Below are positions 34,584-43,673 of a stretch of DNA of 64,000 bases, piece by piece. A program made the translations under genes and the position numbers. The stretch spans positions 53,701-117,700 of the forward strand of contig NZ_JACOFV010000017.1 of assembly GCF_014284255.1 (NCBI RefSeq). The letters run 5' to 3'. The notes beneath the pieces were generated by a model that saw only the letters and a list, made by a program, of their open reading frames with translations, was not told where the DNA came from and did not search any database. Within the stretch, counting starts at the first letter, position 1. Every line of letters starts with the position of its first letter. The stretch comes from Cognatundibacterium jejuense (GTDB lineage Bacteria > Pseudomonadota > Gammaproteobacteria > Burkholderiales > Burkholderiaceae_D).

Positions 34584-35801
34584 TCACATAGCCTGACCGG
34601 CCGCCGCTAAAATCGCCGCAGCATCCATCGCGGCAATCCGTCCCTCATCAGTAGGAATCACCCAGATTTCCTGCTGACTATCGCTGGCATGAATTGCAGC
34701 AATTTGATCACCGTGGGCAGCCAGATTTTTTTCCAGATCAATCTTAAAACCCAGATATGCCAATCCTGCGACCACATCAGCGCGTAACTGCGCATCATGC
34801 TCACCGATCCCACCGGTAAAGGCGAGCACATCAACCCCGTTCAGACACGCGGCTAAGGCACCCGATTCTCTGGTGACGCGATAAACAAACATGTCAATTG
34901 CTGCTTGTGCCTGCGGATCGTTGCTTTGCCTTAAGGTGCGCATATCTGCTGACACACCAGAAACACCGAGTAAGCCCGATTCTTTATACAAGGTTTTTTC
35001 TATGCGTTTTGCATCCCATCCAGCCTGCAATAAATGGAGCAAAATACCCGGATCAAGCGCGCCACAGCGCGTTCCCATCATTAAACCATCTAAAGCAGAA
35101 AAGCCCATGGTGGTAGCGATACTCTGACCATTCAACATCGCGCAGGCGCTCGCACCATTGCCCAGATGCGCCATGATGACGCGTTGCTGAGAATTTTCTG
35201 ATCGTTGCGCTAAGCGACCTGCGACATAACGATAAGACAAACCATGAAAACCGTAGCGACGAATGCCGGTTTCACGCAAAGCCAATGGTAGCGCCACGGT
35301 ACGCTCATTAAGCGGCAAATTGGCATGAAAACCCGTATCAAAGCACGCAATCTGAGGCAAATCCGGATAAGCTTTTTGAAACGCGAATACGCCTTCCAGA
35401 TTGTGCGGTTGATGCAGAGGTGCCAGTGAATTGAGACTTTGCAAATATGTCATTGTGTTCGCATCAATCACCACCGACTGGGCGTATCGCTCACCACCAT
35501 GCACAATACGATGTGCGACAGCGACCACTGTCATCTCCTGGCTGTGCTGTTCCAACAGTAAACGTAAGCTGTTTAAGGCAAGCGCGAATTTCTGCTTTTC
35601 GTCCTTCGCATCGCCAAACAAAGGAAACACTTGTTTCTCACCTCGGATAGCAAGACTGATGCTTGCCGCTCCGCCAGGTTCCAGACCTTCTACCACACCG
35701 GAGATATCCGCTGCATCCACCAGAGTGTGATGCACAGGATATAACGCAAATTTGATCGAAGATGATCCCGCATTGACGGCCAGAATGGCGTGTTGGTTCA
35801 T
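34584..35801 (-). CDS. ackA: Acetate kinase
   Basis: The 405-residue enzyme starts MNQHAILAVNAGSSSIKFALY, the N-terminal acetate kinase motif. The conserved RRYGFHGLSYRYV and GNGASACAMLNGQS are present, as is CGALDPGILLHLL. It interconverts acetyl phosphate and ADP with acetate and ATP. Its ATG overlaps the MaoC-PTA stop codon by four bases (ATGA), so the two are coupled in the order PTA, then kinase, which together turn acetyl-CoA to acetate plus ATP. Confidence 0.96.
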   Translation of the reverse strand: MNQHAILAVNAGSSSIKFALYPVHHTLVDAADISGVVEGLEPGGAASISLAIRGEKQVFPLFGDAKDEKQKFALALNSLRLLLEQHSQEMTVVAVAHRIVHGGERYAQSVVIDANTMTYLQSLNSLAPLHQPHNLEGVFAFQKAYPDLPQIACFDTGFHANLPLNERTVALPLALRETGIRRYGFHGLSYRYVAGRLAQRSENSQQRVIMAHLGNGASACAMLNGQSIATTMGFSALDGLMMGTRCGALDPGILLHLLQAGWDAKRIEKTLYKESGLLGVSGVSADMRTLRQSNDPQAQAAIDMFVYRVTRESGALAACLNGVDVLAFTGGIGEHDAQLRADVVAGLAYLGFKIDLEKNLAAHGDQIAAIHASDSQQEIWVIPTDEGRIAAMDAAAILAAAGQAM

Positions 35802-37222
35802 GGGGCATTCTTTCTGTATTCATTCGCCAGCAATTTAACCAGTGCTGCCGAAGCTACCCGCGAACTAGGGCCATCCGCGCGGCTCGTCAAAGCAATCGGC
35901 ACCCGTGCTCCGAGTACTACACCACACGTTGCTGCACCTGCCAGATATTCAAATTGCTTGGCCAGCATATTGCCAGATTCCAGATCAGGCACCATCAGAA
36001 TATCCACATCCCCTGCGACCGGTGAATCAATGCCTTTGATGCGTGCAGCTTCAGCAGAAATCGCATTATCAAACGCCAGTGGGCCATCCACAATACCGCC
36101 TTTGATTTGCTTACGCTGTACCATTTTGCACAAAGCCGCAGCATCGATCGTTGAAGACATTTTGGGATTGACGGTTTCCACCGCGGATAACAACGCGACT
36201 TTGGGTTGTGCGATTTTTAATGCTTGCGCGAGATTAATCACGTTTTGCAGAATATCTGCTTTTTCCATCAATGTTGGTGCAATATTCAGTGCTGCATCGG
36301 TCAATAACAATACCTTGTGGTACATAGGTACATCAAGGTGAAATACATGCGACAGACGGAATTTGGTTTTCAAGCCAACACAGTGTACAACTGCGGACAT
36401 TAACTCATCAGTATGCAAACTGCCTTTCATCAAGGCTTCGACTTCACCTGCTGCGGCCATTTCTACGGCTTTATCAGCGGCAGCGTGACTATGTGCTACG
36501 TCAACGATTTCGACACCGCTGATGTCGAGTCCAGCTGCACTGGCGACCCCTAACAGCTTAGCTTTCGGCGCGATCAAAACGGGAATAATCAAACCCTGCT
36601 TTGCCGCATCTAAAGCACCCTGCAAAGAATCTGCATCACACGGATGCACGACAGCACAACGAATAGCAGGAAGGTCAGCAACGCTATCGATCAAGGCTTT
36701 TTGTCTTGCGCCCAGATCAAACAAGGCCATGGTCGGTAATACTGTCCGCTGACGCGTCACGCGTTCAGTTGGCGCAATCACGAGCGCATTACCGTACACG
36801 ACTTTGACACCGTGTTGATTTACGATCTCACAATCAAGTGTAACGCGCTTTTTTTCATCGTCTTTGGCGATGACTGTTGCCGAAATCGTCAAGGTATCGC
36901 CGATGCGAACTGGTCTGGAAAAATGTAGGTTTTGTTCCAGATAAATCGTTCCAGGCCCTGGCAGACGGGTACCCAGAATCGTCGAAATCAAAGCACCACC
37001 CCACATACCATGAGCAATCACTCCATGGAATAAAGTGTTCTCAGCATATTCTTTATCCAGATGCGCTGGATTCACATCGCCCGAAATCGACGCAAAAGCC
37101 TGAATATCGGCTTGTGTCAGCGTACGGGTCTGACTGGCCGTCTGGCCGATCGTGATATCGTCATAAACAACATTGGAAATCATTTCTTGGTCATTATTGA
37201 CCGGATACACTGGATCGTTCAT
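35798..37222 (-). CDS. MaoC-type hydratase/phosphate acetyltransferase fusion
   Basis: The 474-residue protein has an N-terminal MaoC-like domain with the hydratase motif SGDVNPAHLDKEYAENTLFHGVIAHGM (about 45-72). From about 165 it has a phosphate acetyl/butyryltransferase domain (AVVHPCDADSLQGALDAAKQ, MKGSLHTDEL, LLTDAALNIAPTL). Bifunctional proteins of this kind are known in betaproteobacterial PHA regions, where they link (R)-hydroxyacyl-CoA and acyl-phosphate metabolism. ATG at 37222 has GGAG upstream. It sits between fabI and ackA. Confidence 0.92.
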   Translation of the reverse strand: MNDPVYPVNNDQEMISNVVYDDITIGQTASQTRTLTQADIQAFASISGDVNPAHLDKEYAENTLFHGVIAHGMWGGALISTILGTRLPGPGTIYLEQNLHFSRPVRIGDTLTISATVIAKDDEKKRVTLDCEIVNQHGVKVVYGNALVIAPTERVTRQRTVLPTMALFDLGARQKALIDSVADLPAIRCAVVHPCDADSLQGALDAAKQGLIIPVLIAPKAKLLGVASAAGLDISGVEIVDVAHSHAAADKAVEMAAAGEVEALMKGSLHTDELMSAVVHCVGLKTKFRLSHVFHLDVPMYHKVLLLTDAALNIAPTLMEKADILQNVINLAQALKIAQPKVALLSAVETVNPKMSSTIDAAALCKMVQRKQIKGGIVDGPLAFDNAISAEAARIKGIDSPVAGDVDILMVPDLESGNMLAKQFEYLAGAATCGVVLGARVPIALTSRADGPSSRVASAALVKLLANEYRKNAP

Positions 37223-37276
37223 TGTTCATTCTCCGTGATGGAACTGAAATAATGTTCACTGGTAACTTTAAAGGAC

Positions 37277-38056
37277 TTAGTTAACGATGTGATAGCCGCC
37301 ATCGACATACAAGGTTTGCCCTGTCATGCCTGACGATGCATTGCTGATCAAAAATGCCGCCAATTGTCCCACCTCTTCAAGTGTAACCAAACGTTTGAGT
37401 GGAGAACGTTGGATCGCTTTTTCCATCAATGTATCAAATTCTAATAATCCAGAAGCGGCGCGGGTCGGAATTGGACCCGGCGAAATTGCATGAACCCGAA
37501 TACCTTTCTCGCCCAATTCTGTTGCCAGATAACGAACCAGGGATTCCAATGCAGCCTTGACCGGCCCCATCAAGCCGTAATGTGCAACGGCTTCTTCAGC
37601 CCCCAGATAACTCATCGTAATCAGGCTTGCGTCCGGGCTTAAATGTGGCTCACATAATTTCGCTACCTGAGCAAATGAATGGCAAGAAACGTTCATGGAA
37701 CGTAAAAATCCGGTACTGGAACTATCAATCACTCGCCCATGCAAATCATCCAAAGGTGCCCAGGCAATCGAGTGAATCACAAAATCTAATTGACCAAATT
37801 GCGCAACTGCCTGCGCCACCAGACTTTCTAAAGCACCGTCTTCCTCCACATTACAGGTGACTAAAGTCGCGTTCATTTGATCTGCTAATGGTTTGACATA
37901 AGGTTCAGCCTTTTGATTCACACAAGAGACCATCAATTCAGCCCCAAGTTGATGTGAGACCAAAGCACAGCCGTACGCAATACTATGTTCGTTGGCGAGA
38001 CCGATAATCAAGCCGCGCTTACCTTGCAAAGAAAAAACTGACTTATTTTCAGACAT
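37277..38056 (-). CDS. fabI: Enoyl-ACP reductase FabI-type
   Basis: The protein is 259 residues from MSENKSVFSL (AGGGA upstream of ATG 38056; six more codons are open). It has the FabI nucleotide-binding start KRGLIIGLANEHSIAYGCAL and active-site YGLMGPVKAALE, in which Tyr and Lys are catalytic, preceded by SYLGAEEAV. It reduces the enoyl-ACP double bond in fatty acid synthesis. It may be the second copy in the genome, here tied to the PTA/AckA unit. Confidence 0.9.
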   Translation of the reverse strand: MSENKSVFSLQGKRGLIIGLANEHSIAYGCALVSHQLGAELMVSCVNQKAEPYVKPLADQMNATLVTCNVEEDGALESLVAQAVAQFGQLDFVIHSIAWAPLDDLHGRVIDSSSTGFLRSMNVSCHSFAQVAKLCEPHLSPDASLITMSYLGAEEAVAHYGLMGPVKAALESLVRYLATELGEKGIRVHAISPGPIPTRAASGLLEFDTLMEKAIQRSPLKRLVTLEEVGQLAAFLISNASSGMTGQTLYVDGGYHIVN

Positions 38057-38130
38057 GTTATTCCCTACTTTCAAGAAGTGACGAATTCAATTTGCTATTT
38101 GTGTGTTGCTTACGTGTTGCTTGTATGTTC

Positions 38131-39285
38131 TTAACCAAACTGCTTTTTAAACCTGATGATGGTGGTAACACTGACCAGCATACCGATTAACAATATCCCG
38201 ACAAACATCGGCCACAGCACCATCACCCCGGCACCTTTGAGCAAAATGCCATAACTGGCATTGATGTAGTAATACAAAGGCGACGTGTACATCCCCAAAC
38301 GCATCAGTGCAGGCATCGCTTCTGGTGGCGTCCACGCACCGGACAAAAACATCATCGGTGCCAAAATCAGAATCACCATCATGCCAGCCTGCGCCATGTT
38401 ATTGGTCACCGTTGCAATGAGTATCCCTATTCCCGCCAAAGTGCTGATGTACAAGGTACTCAAAACAAAGAACAAGAACAAACTCCCTACCACTGGTATT
38501 GAAAATACCGGCACCAAAATACCAAATAAACCTAAGGCAGTACCACCTAAAATCACCGCAACCATCGCAATGATTTTGGGTATCATAATCTGCAAAGGTG
38601 ACAACGGTGAGACAAGTAATTGCTCTATCGTGCCGCGCTCTTTCTCTCTGACCATCGCTGCGGCAGGCAACAACATAGAAAACAAAGTCACTACGTTAAG
38701 CAGTTCAGAAATCCCCATAAACCAGGCGTCATTCTGATTTGGGTTAAACCAGACGCGGGTTGCATTGTTAATGGCGGGAGCATCCATTGCTGCAGAACTA
38801 TCAAGTCCCAGGCGCACGGCGCTTTGCTCCAGACCGTAACGGGCGATAATTTGTGTTGCATCAACCGACATCAAAAAACCTTGCACAGAATTGGCAGCAT
38901 CGATCTGCAATTGCACTGCTTTGTTCTCCCCACGCGACATGGCAGCACCAAACCCCGGAGGAATATCCAGCACCGCCATTGCCTTACCATCGTCTAGAAG
39001 CTTTTGACCTTGTTCCGCATGATTAATTCCACCTATCCAGCGAAATTCCGGCGGCATAAAGCGGCCTGCCAATTCACGCGAAGCAGCAGAGCGATCCAGA
39101 TCAAACAGCACCAACGCTGCGTTATTGAGTTGAAACGAGACACCGGATGCAGCATTGTAAATGTCCGCAGTAAACGCATACAAAACAAACACCAGCAAAA
39201 TGGGATCGCGTAATAATTGCAGCAACTCTTTCCAGGTCATTGCCTGTAAGCGACTCCACCAGACACGGTTGATAAAAAAATTCAT
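38131..39285 (-). CDS. ABC-2 type exporter permease (YbhR-like)
   Basis: The 384-residue protein from MNFFINRVWW (GGAG upstream) has an N-terminal helix, a large periplasmic loop (about 60-180) and five C-terminal helices with the ABC-2 motif EKERGTIEQLLVSPLSPLQIMIPKI. It is the last gene of a five-gene leftward exporter cluster, 17 bases after the sister permease. Both permeases would form the channel that the fused ATPase drives. Confidence 0.9.
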   Translation of the reverse strand: MNFFINRVWWSRLQAMTWKELLQLLRDPILLVFVLYAFTADIYNAASGVSFQLNNAALVLFDLDRSAASRELAGRFMPPEFRWIGGINHAEQGQKLLDDGKAMAVLDIPPGFGAAMSRGENKAVQLQIDAANSVQGFLMSVDATQIIARYGLEQSAVRLGLDSSAAMDAPAINNATRVWFNPNQNDAWFMGISELLNVVTLFSMLLPAAAMVREKERGTIEQLLVSPLSPLQIMIPKIIAMVAVILGGTALGLFGILVPVFSIPVVGSLFLFFVLSTLYISTLAGIGILIATVTNNMAQAGMMVILILAPMMFLSGAWTPPEAMPALMRLGMYTSPLYYYINASYGILLKGAGVMVLWPMFVGILLIGMLVSVTTIIRFKKQFG

Positions 39286-39302
39286 TTCTTTTTCTCCACG
39301 CA

Positions 39303-40457
39303 TCAACGATCCGGACGTTTATGAAACGCCAGAAATCCCGCCGTAAACAACACCGTGGCATAGAGCGTCAAAATCAACATATCCATCCATAACGAGGTAA
39401 AACCCACGCCTTTTAAAAAGCTACCGATCACAATTTCCGAGTAATACATGCCTGGTAAAATATGTGCAATCACAGCAGCAGTCGCAGACAACGATGGAAT
39501 AGGAATAATCATCCCTGAATACAAAACCGCCGGAACTACCGTGACAATCGACGTACCCACCATTGCCGCCACCTGCGTATTAACAACCACTGACACCAGC
39601 AAACCGATACCCGTCGTACAAATCACATACAGGATGGTCGATAGTAAAAAGAATAAAGGGTCACCTCTGAATGGTGCCCCGAATAGCAATAAAGCAAATG
39701 CCGTCAAAGCACAGGCGTTCACAACCGAAATACCCACATACGGCAAGAGCTTGCCGATCAAATATTCTCCGCGTGACAAAGTCGATGAATAAACGTTGTA
39801 AATCGCGCCGGATTCTTTTTCCCTGACAACGCCCAAGGCAGTAAGAAATGGTGGTGACAACATTAAAATTACCATGATCAATTTGGGCGCCATTGACCAG
39901 ATACTTTTGACTTCCTGATTGTATAAATAGCGGGTTTCTAATTTCACTGGTTGTGCAGTGGCACGAATACGATCTTCACTCACGCCTGTCAAACCGGAAA
40001 TATAAGTCGCGAGATTGTCGAGATTAATTGCAGCGTTAATTGCATTCACATACCCTTTCGCCGTCAACGCACGAAACGGAAAAGTGCCATCAATCCAGGT
40101 TTGAACATCGGCTGATCTGCCACCGCGCAAGTTTTCACCGAATTGCGGTGGAATCACAATGACAGCGCGCAGACTATTATCGATCAGCAGTTTTTCCACG
40201 TCTTTTTCACGCTGCGCATACCCTTGAAATGAAAAATAACGTGAGTCCGTAAAATGATGCGCATAATCACGTGAACTCACCGACTGATCATAGTCAACGA
40301 TCGCCAGCGGAATATTTTCGACATCCAACGACAAGCCGTAGCCAAACAAGAGCATCAATAATGATGGCACGATAAATGCCAACGCAAAGAACAGGCGATC
40401 GCGAATAATTTCACGCCACTCTTTGTAGGCAACCACACGGATACGATGAAGATTCAT
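39303..40457 (-). CDS. ABC-2 type exporter permease (YbhS-like)
   Basis: The 384-residue protein has a helix near the start (RLFFALAFIVPSLLMLLFGYG), a large periplasmic part, and the ABC-2 signature VREKESGAIYNVYSSTLSRGEYLIGKLLPY. The ATG overlaps the stop of the ATPase gene (ATGA). It pairs with the permease at 38131; such pairs with a HlyD partner export drugs or small molecules in YbhGFSR-type systems. Confidence 0.92.
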   Translation of the reverse strand: MNLHRIRVVAYKEWREIIRDRLFFALAFIVPSLLMLLFGYGLSLDVENIPLAIVDYDQSVSSRDYAHHFTDSRYFSFQGYAQREKDVEKLLIDNSLRAVIVIPPQFGENLRGGRSADVQTWIDGTFPFRALTAKGYVNAINAAINLDNLATYISGLTGVSEDRIRATAQPVKLETRYLYNQEVKSIWSMAPKLIMVILMLSPPFLTALGVVREKESGAIYNVYSSTLSRGEYLIGKLLPYVGISVVNACALTAFALLLFGAPFRGDPLFFLLSTILYVICTTGIGLLVSVVVNTQVAAMVGTSIVTVVPAVLYSGMIIPIPSLSATAAVIAHILPGMYYSEIVIGSFLKGVGFTSLWMDMLILTLYATVLFTAGFLAFHKRPDR

Positions 40458-42520
40458 GGTCGCCCTCCTTTCGCCTGTACGTTTTGCGCATCTTGTGCCT
40501 CAAGCCTGGTCACGATGTGTACGAACACGTCTTCCATCGATAATTTTTTTGGAGCAATCTTGAGTGTGCCTAACGGCTTTAACATCTCTGAAATTTTAGC
40601 TGAATCAGCTTCCGGATCAAGTAACAACACATGTATGCGCGGTCCGAATAAAGCGGCACTGGTGTAACCATCAGCTTGCAACAGATCAAGTGCAGCTTGT
40701 GGATCCGGGGTTTGGATCTCAACCAATTTTCCGGCCTCGGCTTCAACATTTTCTTTCAGTTTTTCTGGCGATGCATCAGCCACCACACGACCCGCATACA
40801 TGAGCGCGATGTGATCGCAATGTTCGGCCTCTGACATGTAGTGCGTCGTTACTAAGATCGTCACGTTTTCCTCACGCGACAACTGAAATAACACGTCCCA
40901 AAACGCTCTGCGACCTATCGGGTCAACGCCGGAAGTTGGCTCATCCAAAAATAGTACTTGCGGTCTGTGAATCAAAGCACAGCCCAAAGCCAGACGTTGT
41001 CTCAAGCCCATAGGTAAACTGCCCGTTAAAGCTTTGCCGAACGGACGTAAGCCAGCCATATCGAGTATCCAATCCATGCGGGCTGCCGTTTCTTTGCGGG
41101 TCAGACCATAGATACCTGCATAGAGACGTATATTTTCCAGCACCGACAAATCCAGATACAAAGAAAAAGCCTGCGACATATAGCCGATACGTTCACGGAT
41201 CTGGCGTCCGGAAGTACGCACGTCAGCGCCGGCGACATTACCTTTACCTGAGGTCTGACTCAAAATACCCGTCAGCATTTTGATCACGGTGCTTTTGCCA
41301 GCACCATTGGCACCTAACAAACCGAAAATTTCACCTTGCGGTACTCTAAAGCTAACCTGATCCACTGCCTTAAATGCGCCAAATGTACGGCTTAAATTTT
41401 CTGCTTCAATTGCTAAACCCTGATCAGGATGGCGCTGGCTTGCTGACACTTCTGCGGGTTGCCGAGCCTTTTTCTGATCTGCGTTATCGAGATGTTTTTG
41501 GCGCAACAAGGCAATAAAAACGTCTTCTAATTCGGGCTCTAGTACCTCGGAATGCTGCTGAGGAATGCCGTCCAGACATTGCATCAATTCTTTTGTTGCA
41601 ACAACCGGATCGGCCTGATCGACAAACATACGCATCTCTTGTCCCAGCACTTCCATTTGCGGGAAGTGTTGTGAGAGAAGCTTTACCGCATCAACTTGTT
41701 GCGCCATCTGAACACAAGTAGTGCTGACGATCGTGCCGACGGCTAATGCTTTGATTTGTTCAGGGTCACCAGAAGCAAGAACTTTTCCGGCATGCATTAA
41801 CGACACACGATGGAAGCGGCTGGCCTCGTCCATATATGCAGTCGATACTAAGGCCGTGATACCTTTTTCCTTCAACAGTCGCGCTAAAATGCTCCAGAAT
41901 TCGCGTCGCGATACAGGATCAACACCGGTCGTCGGTTCATCAAGAATGACCAGTTTTGGTTCATGAATCAGGGTGCAAACCAGTCCTAATTTTTGCTTCA
42001 TTCCACCGGACAAGTTTTTCATCGGACGATCGCGAAACTTATCCAGACGGGTGCTGCGTAGCAACGCCTCTTTGCGAGAACTTAGCTCTTGCTTGCTAAG
42101 TAAACGCAGTCCGCCAAAATAATCGATATTTTCTTCTACCGATAAATCGCCATACAAATTCTGCCCCAGACCTTGCGGCATCAAACCAATTCTGTCTTTC
42201 ACCAATTCGCTGGATTTTTCAGAATCAATCAGGCAATCAAACACACGCAAATCACCGGCGTCGTGCGCCAGCACACCAGCGACTACTTTCAAAAGACTAC
42301 TTTTACCAGCACCATCGGGGCCGATCAGACCGTAAATTTCTCCCGCTTGTACCTGTAAACTAATACCATCCATAGCGATACTGTCGCCATAGCGTTTCAT
42401 GAGATTATTCACATCCACCACTGGACGTGCAGAGTCTGCCACTTGGGCATCAAGCGGTTTGTCGGTATTCACAGCATTCATCGTCGGAGTGGGCATCAGT
42501 TCCAACGTGGTTTTTGCCAT
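40454..42520 (-). CDS. Fused dual ABC ATPase of exporter (YbhF-like)
   Basis: The 688-residue protein from MAKTTLEL has two ABC modules. The first has Walker A GPDGAGKSS, signature LSGGMKQKLGL and Walker B LVILDEPTTGVDP. The second has GANGAGKST, a changed signature LPMGLRQRLALG and VLFLDEPTSGVDP. The loss of the second LSGGQ is also known in YbhF, so one site may be weak. Its start overlaps the HlyD gene by 25 bases. Confidence 0.93.
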   Translation of the reverse strand: MAKTTLELMPTPTMNAVNTDKPLDAQVADSARPVVDVNNLMKRYGDSIAMDGISLQVQAGEIYGLIGPDGAGKSSLLKVVAGVLAHDAGDLRVFDCLIDSEKSSELVKDRIGLMPQGLGQNLYGDLSVEENIDYFGGLRLLSKQELSSRKEALLRSTRLDKFRDRPMKNLSGGMKQKLGLVCTLIHEPKLVILDEPTTGVDPVSRREFWSILARLLKEKGITALVSTAYMDEASRFHRVSLMHAGKVLASGDPEQIKALAVGTIVSTTCVQMAQQVDAVKLLSQHFPQMEVLGQEMRMFVDQADPVVATKELMQCLDGIPQQHSEVLEPELEDVFIALLRQKHLDNADQKKARQPAEVSASQRHPDQGLAIEAENLSRTFGAFKAVDQVSFRVPQGEIFGLLGANGAGKSTVIKMLTGILSQTSGKGNVAGADVRTSGRQIRERIGYMSQAFSLYLDLSVLENIRLYAGIYGLTRKETAARMDWILDMAGLRPFGKALTGSLPMGLRQRLALGCALIHRPQVLFLDEPTSGVDPIGRRAFWDVLFQLSREENVTILVTTHYMSEAEHCDHIALMYAGRVVADASPEKLKENVEAEAGKLVEIQTPDPQAALDLLQADGYTSAALFGPRIHVLLLDPEADSAKISEMLKPLGTLKIAPKKLSMEDVFVHIVTRLEAQDAQNVQAKGGRP

Positions 42521-43608
42521 GCGATGTTTTCTTTCCAACGTATCACCGCATCAGCAGGAATACCGGGGGTCAGTTTGCGGTCAGGATTTTTGGTAATGAC
42601 TAATTTCACCGCGTAGACTAGCTTGACACGCTCGTCGGTGGTTTGCACTTCTTTCGGCGTGAATTCAGAACGCGAAGAAATGTAGCTGACAGTTGCCTCG
42701 TAGAATTGATCTGGCTGCGCATCTGTATAGATTCTGACTGGCAAACCTAAACGGAGTTGGCCAATTTTCGATTCCGGCACGTAGACTTTTAAATACAAAT
42801 GGTCGAGATCGACAATTTCAACAAGTGAACCACCAGGCATGACGACTTCACCGGGTTCGCGCAAGCGGGTTAATACCACGCCAGTGCCAGGCGATTTGAT
42901 CACCAGATCAGATAACACTGATTCGGCCTCCGTCACGGCCGCAGCAGCGCGATCGCGCTGTGCACGTAAAGCATCAACTTCTTGCTGTTTAGCTTTGATT
43001 TTATCGTTCCCCAACCCTGCTTGCGCTGAGCCTTGCTTAGCACGGTTAATCGCTTCCTGCGCCGCTTTCACATCTGATTGTGCAACTTGCCACGCCAGAT
43101 CTGCTTGTTCATAGCGATGACGCTCTATCACGCCACGTTCAAACAAATCTTTGTTTCTTGCCGCATCAAGTTTTGCCTGCACTTCGACGGCACTGGCTTT
43201 GGCCCACATGGCCTGCGCCTGACTTACACTGGCATCGGCAACACTAACGCCCATAGGTACTTCGCGTTGGGCAATATCAAGATTCGCTTGTGCCGCTTTT
43301 AATTGCGCATCAGCGCCATGAAAAGCCTGACGAGCTTGCTCTACTTTTGCTTGAAAGCTTTCGTCCTCCAGTTGCGCGACCACTGCGCCAGCTTTGACTG
43401 TATCGCCTTCTTTGGCAAACATTTTACTCACGCGCCCCGGATATTTGGCTGCGGCAACAATGCGGTCTCCTTCGATGCGCCCATTCGCTGCAATCAAACC
43501 TTCAGGCAATTTGCGGCTTTCGGCAAAATAATAAAACACGCCGATACCAATCACTACAGCAGCAATGCCTATGAGGACTGGGCCTAAGAGTTTATTTTTA
43601 TTTTCCAT
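42496..43608 (-). CDS. HlyD-type periplasmic adaptor (YbhG-like)
   Basis: The 370-residue protein has an N-terminal membrane anchor (LLGPVLIGIAAVVIGIGVFYYFA), a biotinyl-lipoyl half (AAKYPGRVSKMFAKEGDTVKAGAVVAQLED), and a long coiled-coil hairpin (about 85-215, AQARQAFHGADAQLKAAQANL...). After it comes the second half (LVIKSPGTGVVLTRLREPGEVV). It links the inner-membrane permeases to TolC. It overlaps the ATPase gene and lies 65 bases after the TolC-type gene. Confidence 0.93.
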   Translation of the reverse strand: MENKNKLLGPVLIGIAAVVIGIGVFYYFAESRKLPEGLIAANGRIEGDRIVAAAKYPGRVSKMFAKEGDTVKAGAVVAQLEDESFQAKVEQARQAFHGADAQLKAAQANLDIAQREVPMGVSVADASVSQAQAMWAKASAVEVQAKLDAARNKDLFERGVIERHRYEQADLAWQVAQSDVKAAQEAINRAKQGSAQAGLGNDKIKAKQQEVDALRAQRDRAAAAVTEAESVLSDLVIKSPGTGVVLTRLREPGEVVMPGGSLVEIVDLDHLYLKVYVPESKIGQLRLGLPVRIYTDAQPDQFYEATVSYISSRSEFTPKEVQTTDERVKLVYAVKLVITKNPDRKLTPGIPADAVIRWKENIAWQKPRWN

Positions 43609-43673
43609 TTATCTTCCTACGTATTCTTGCTTTACGGATTATTTTATTGAGTACAAAATGCTCATAAGAATGT

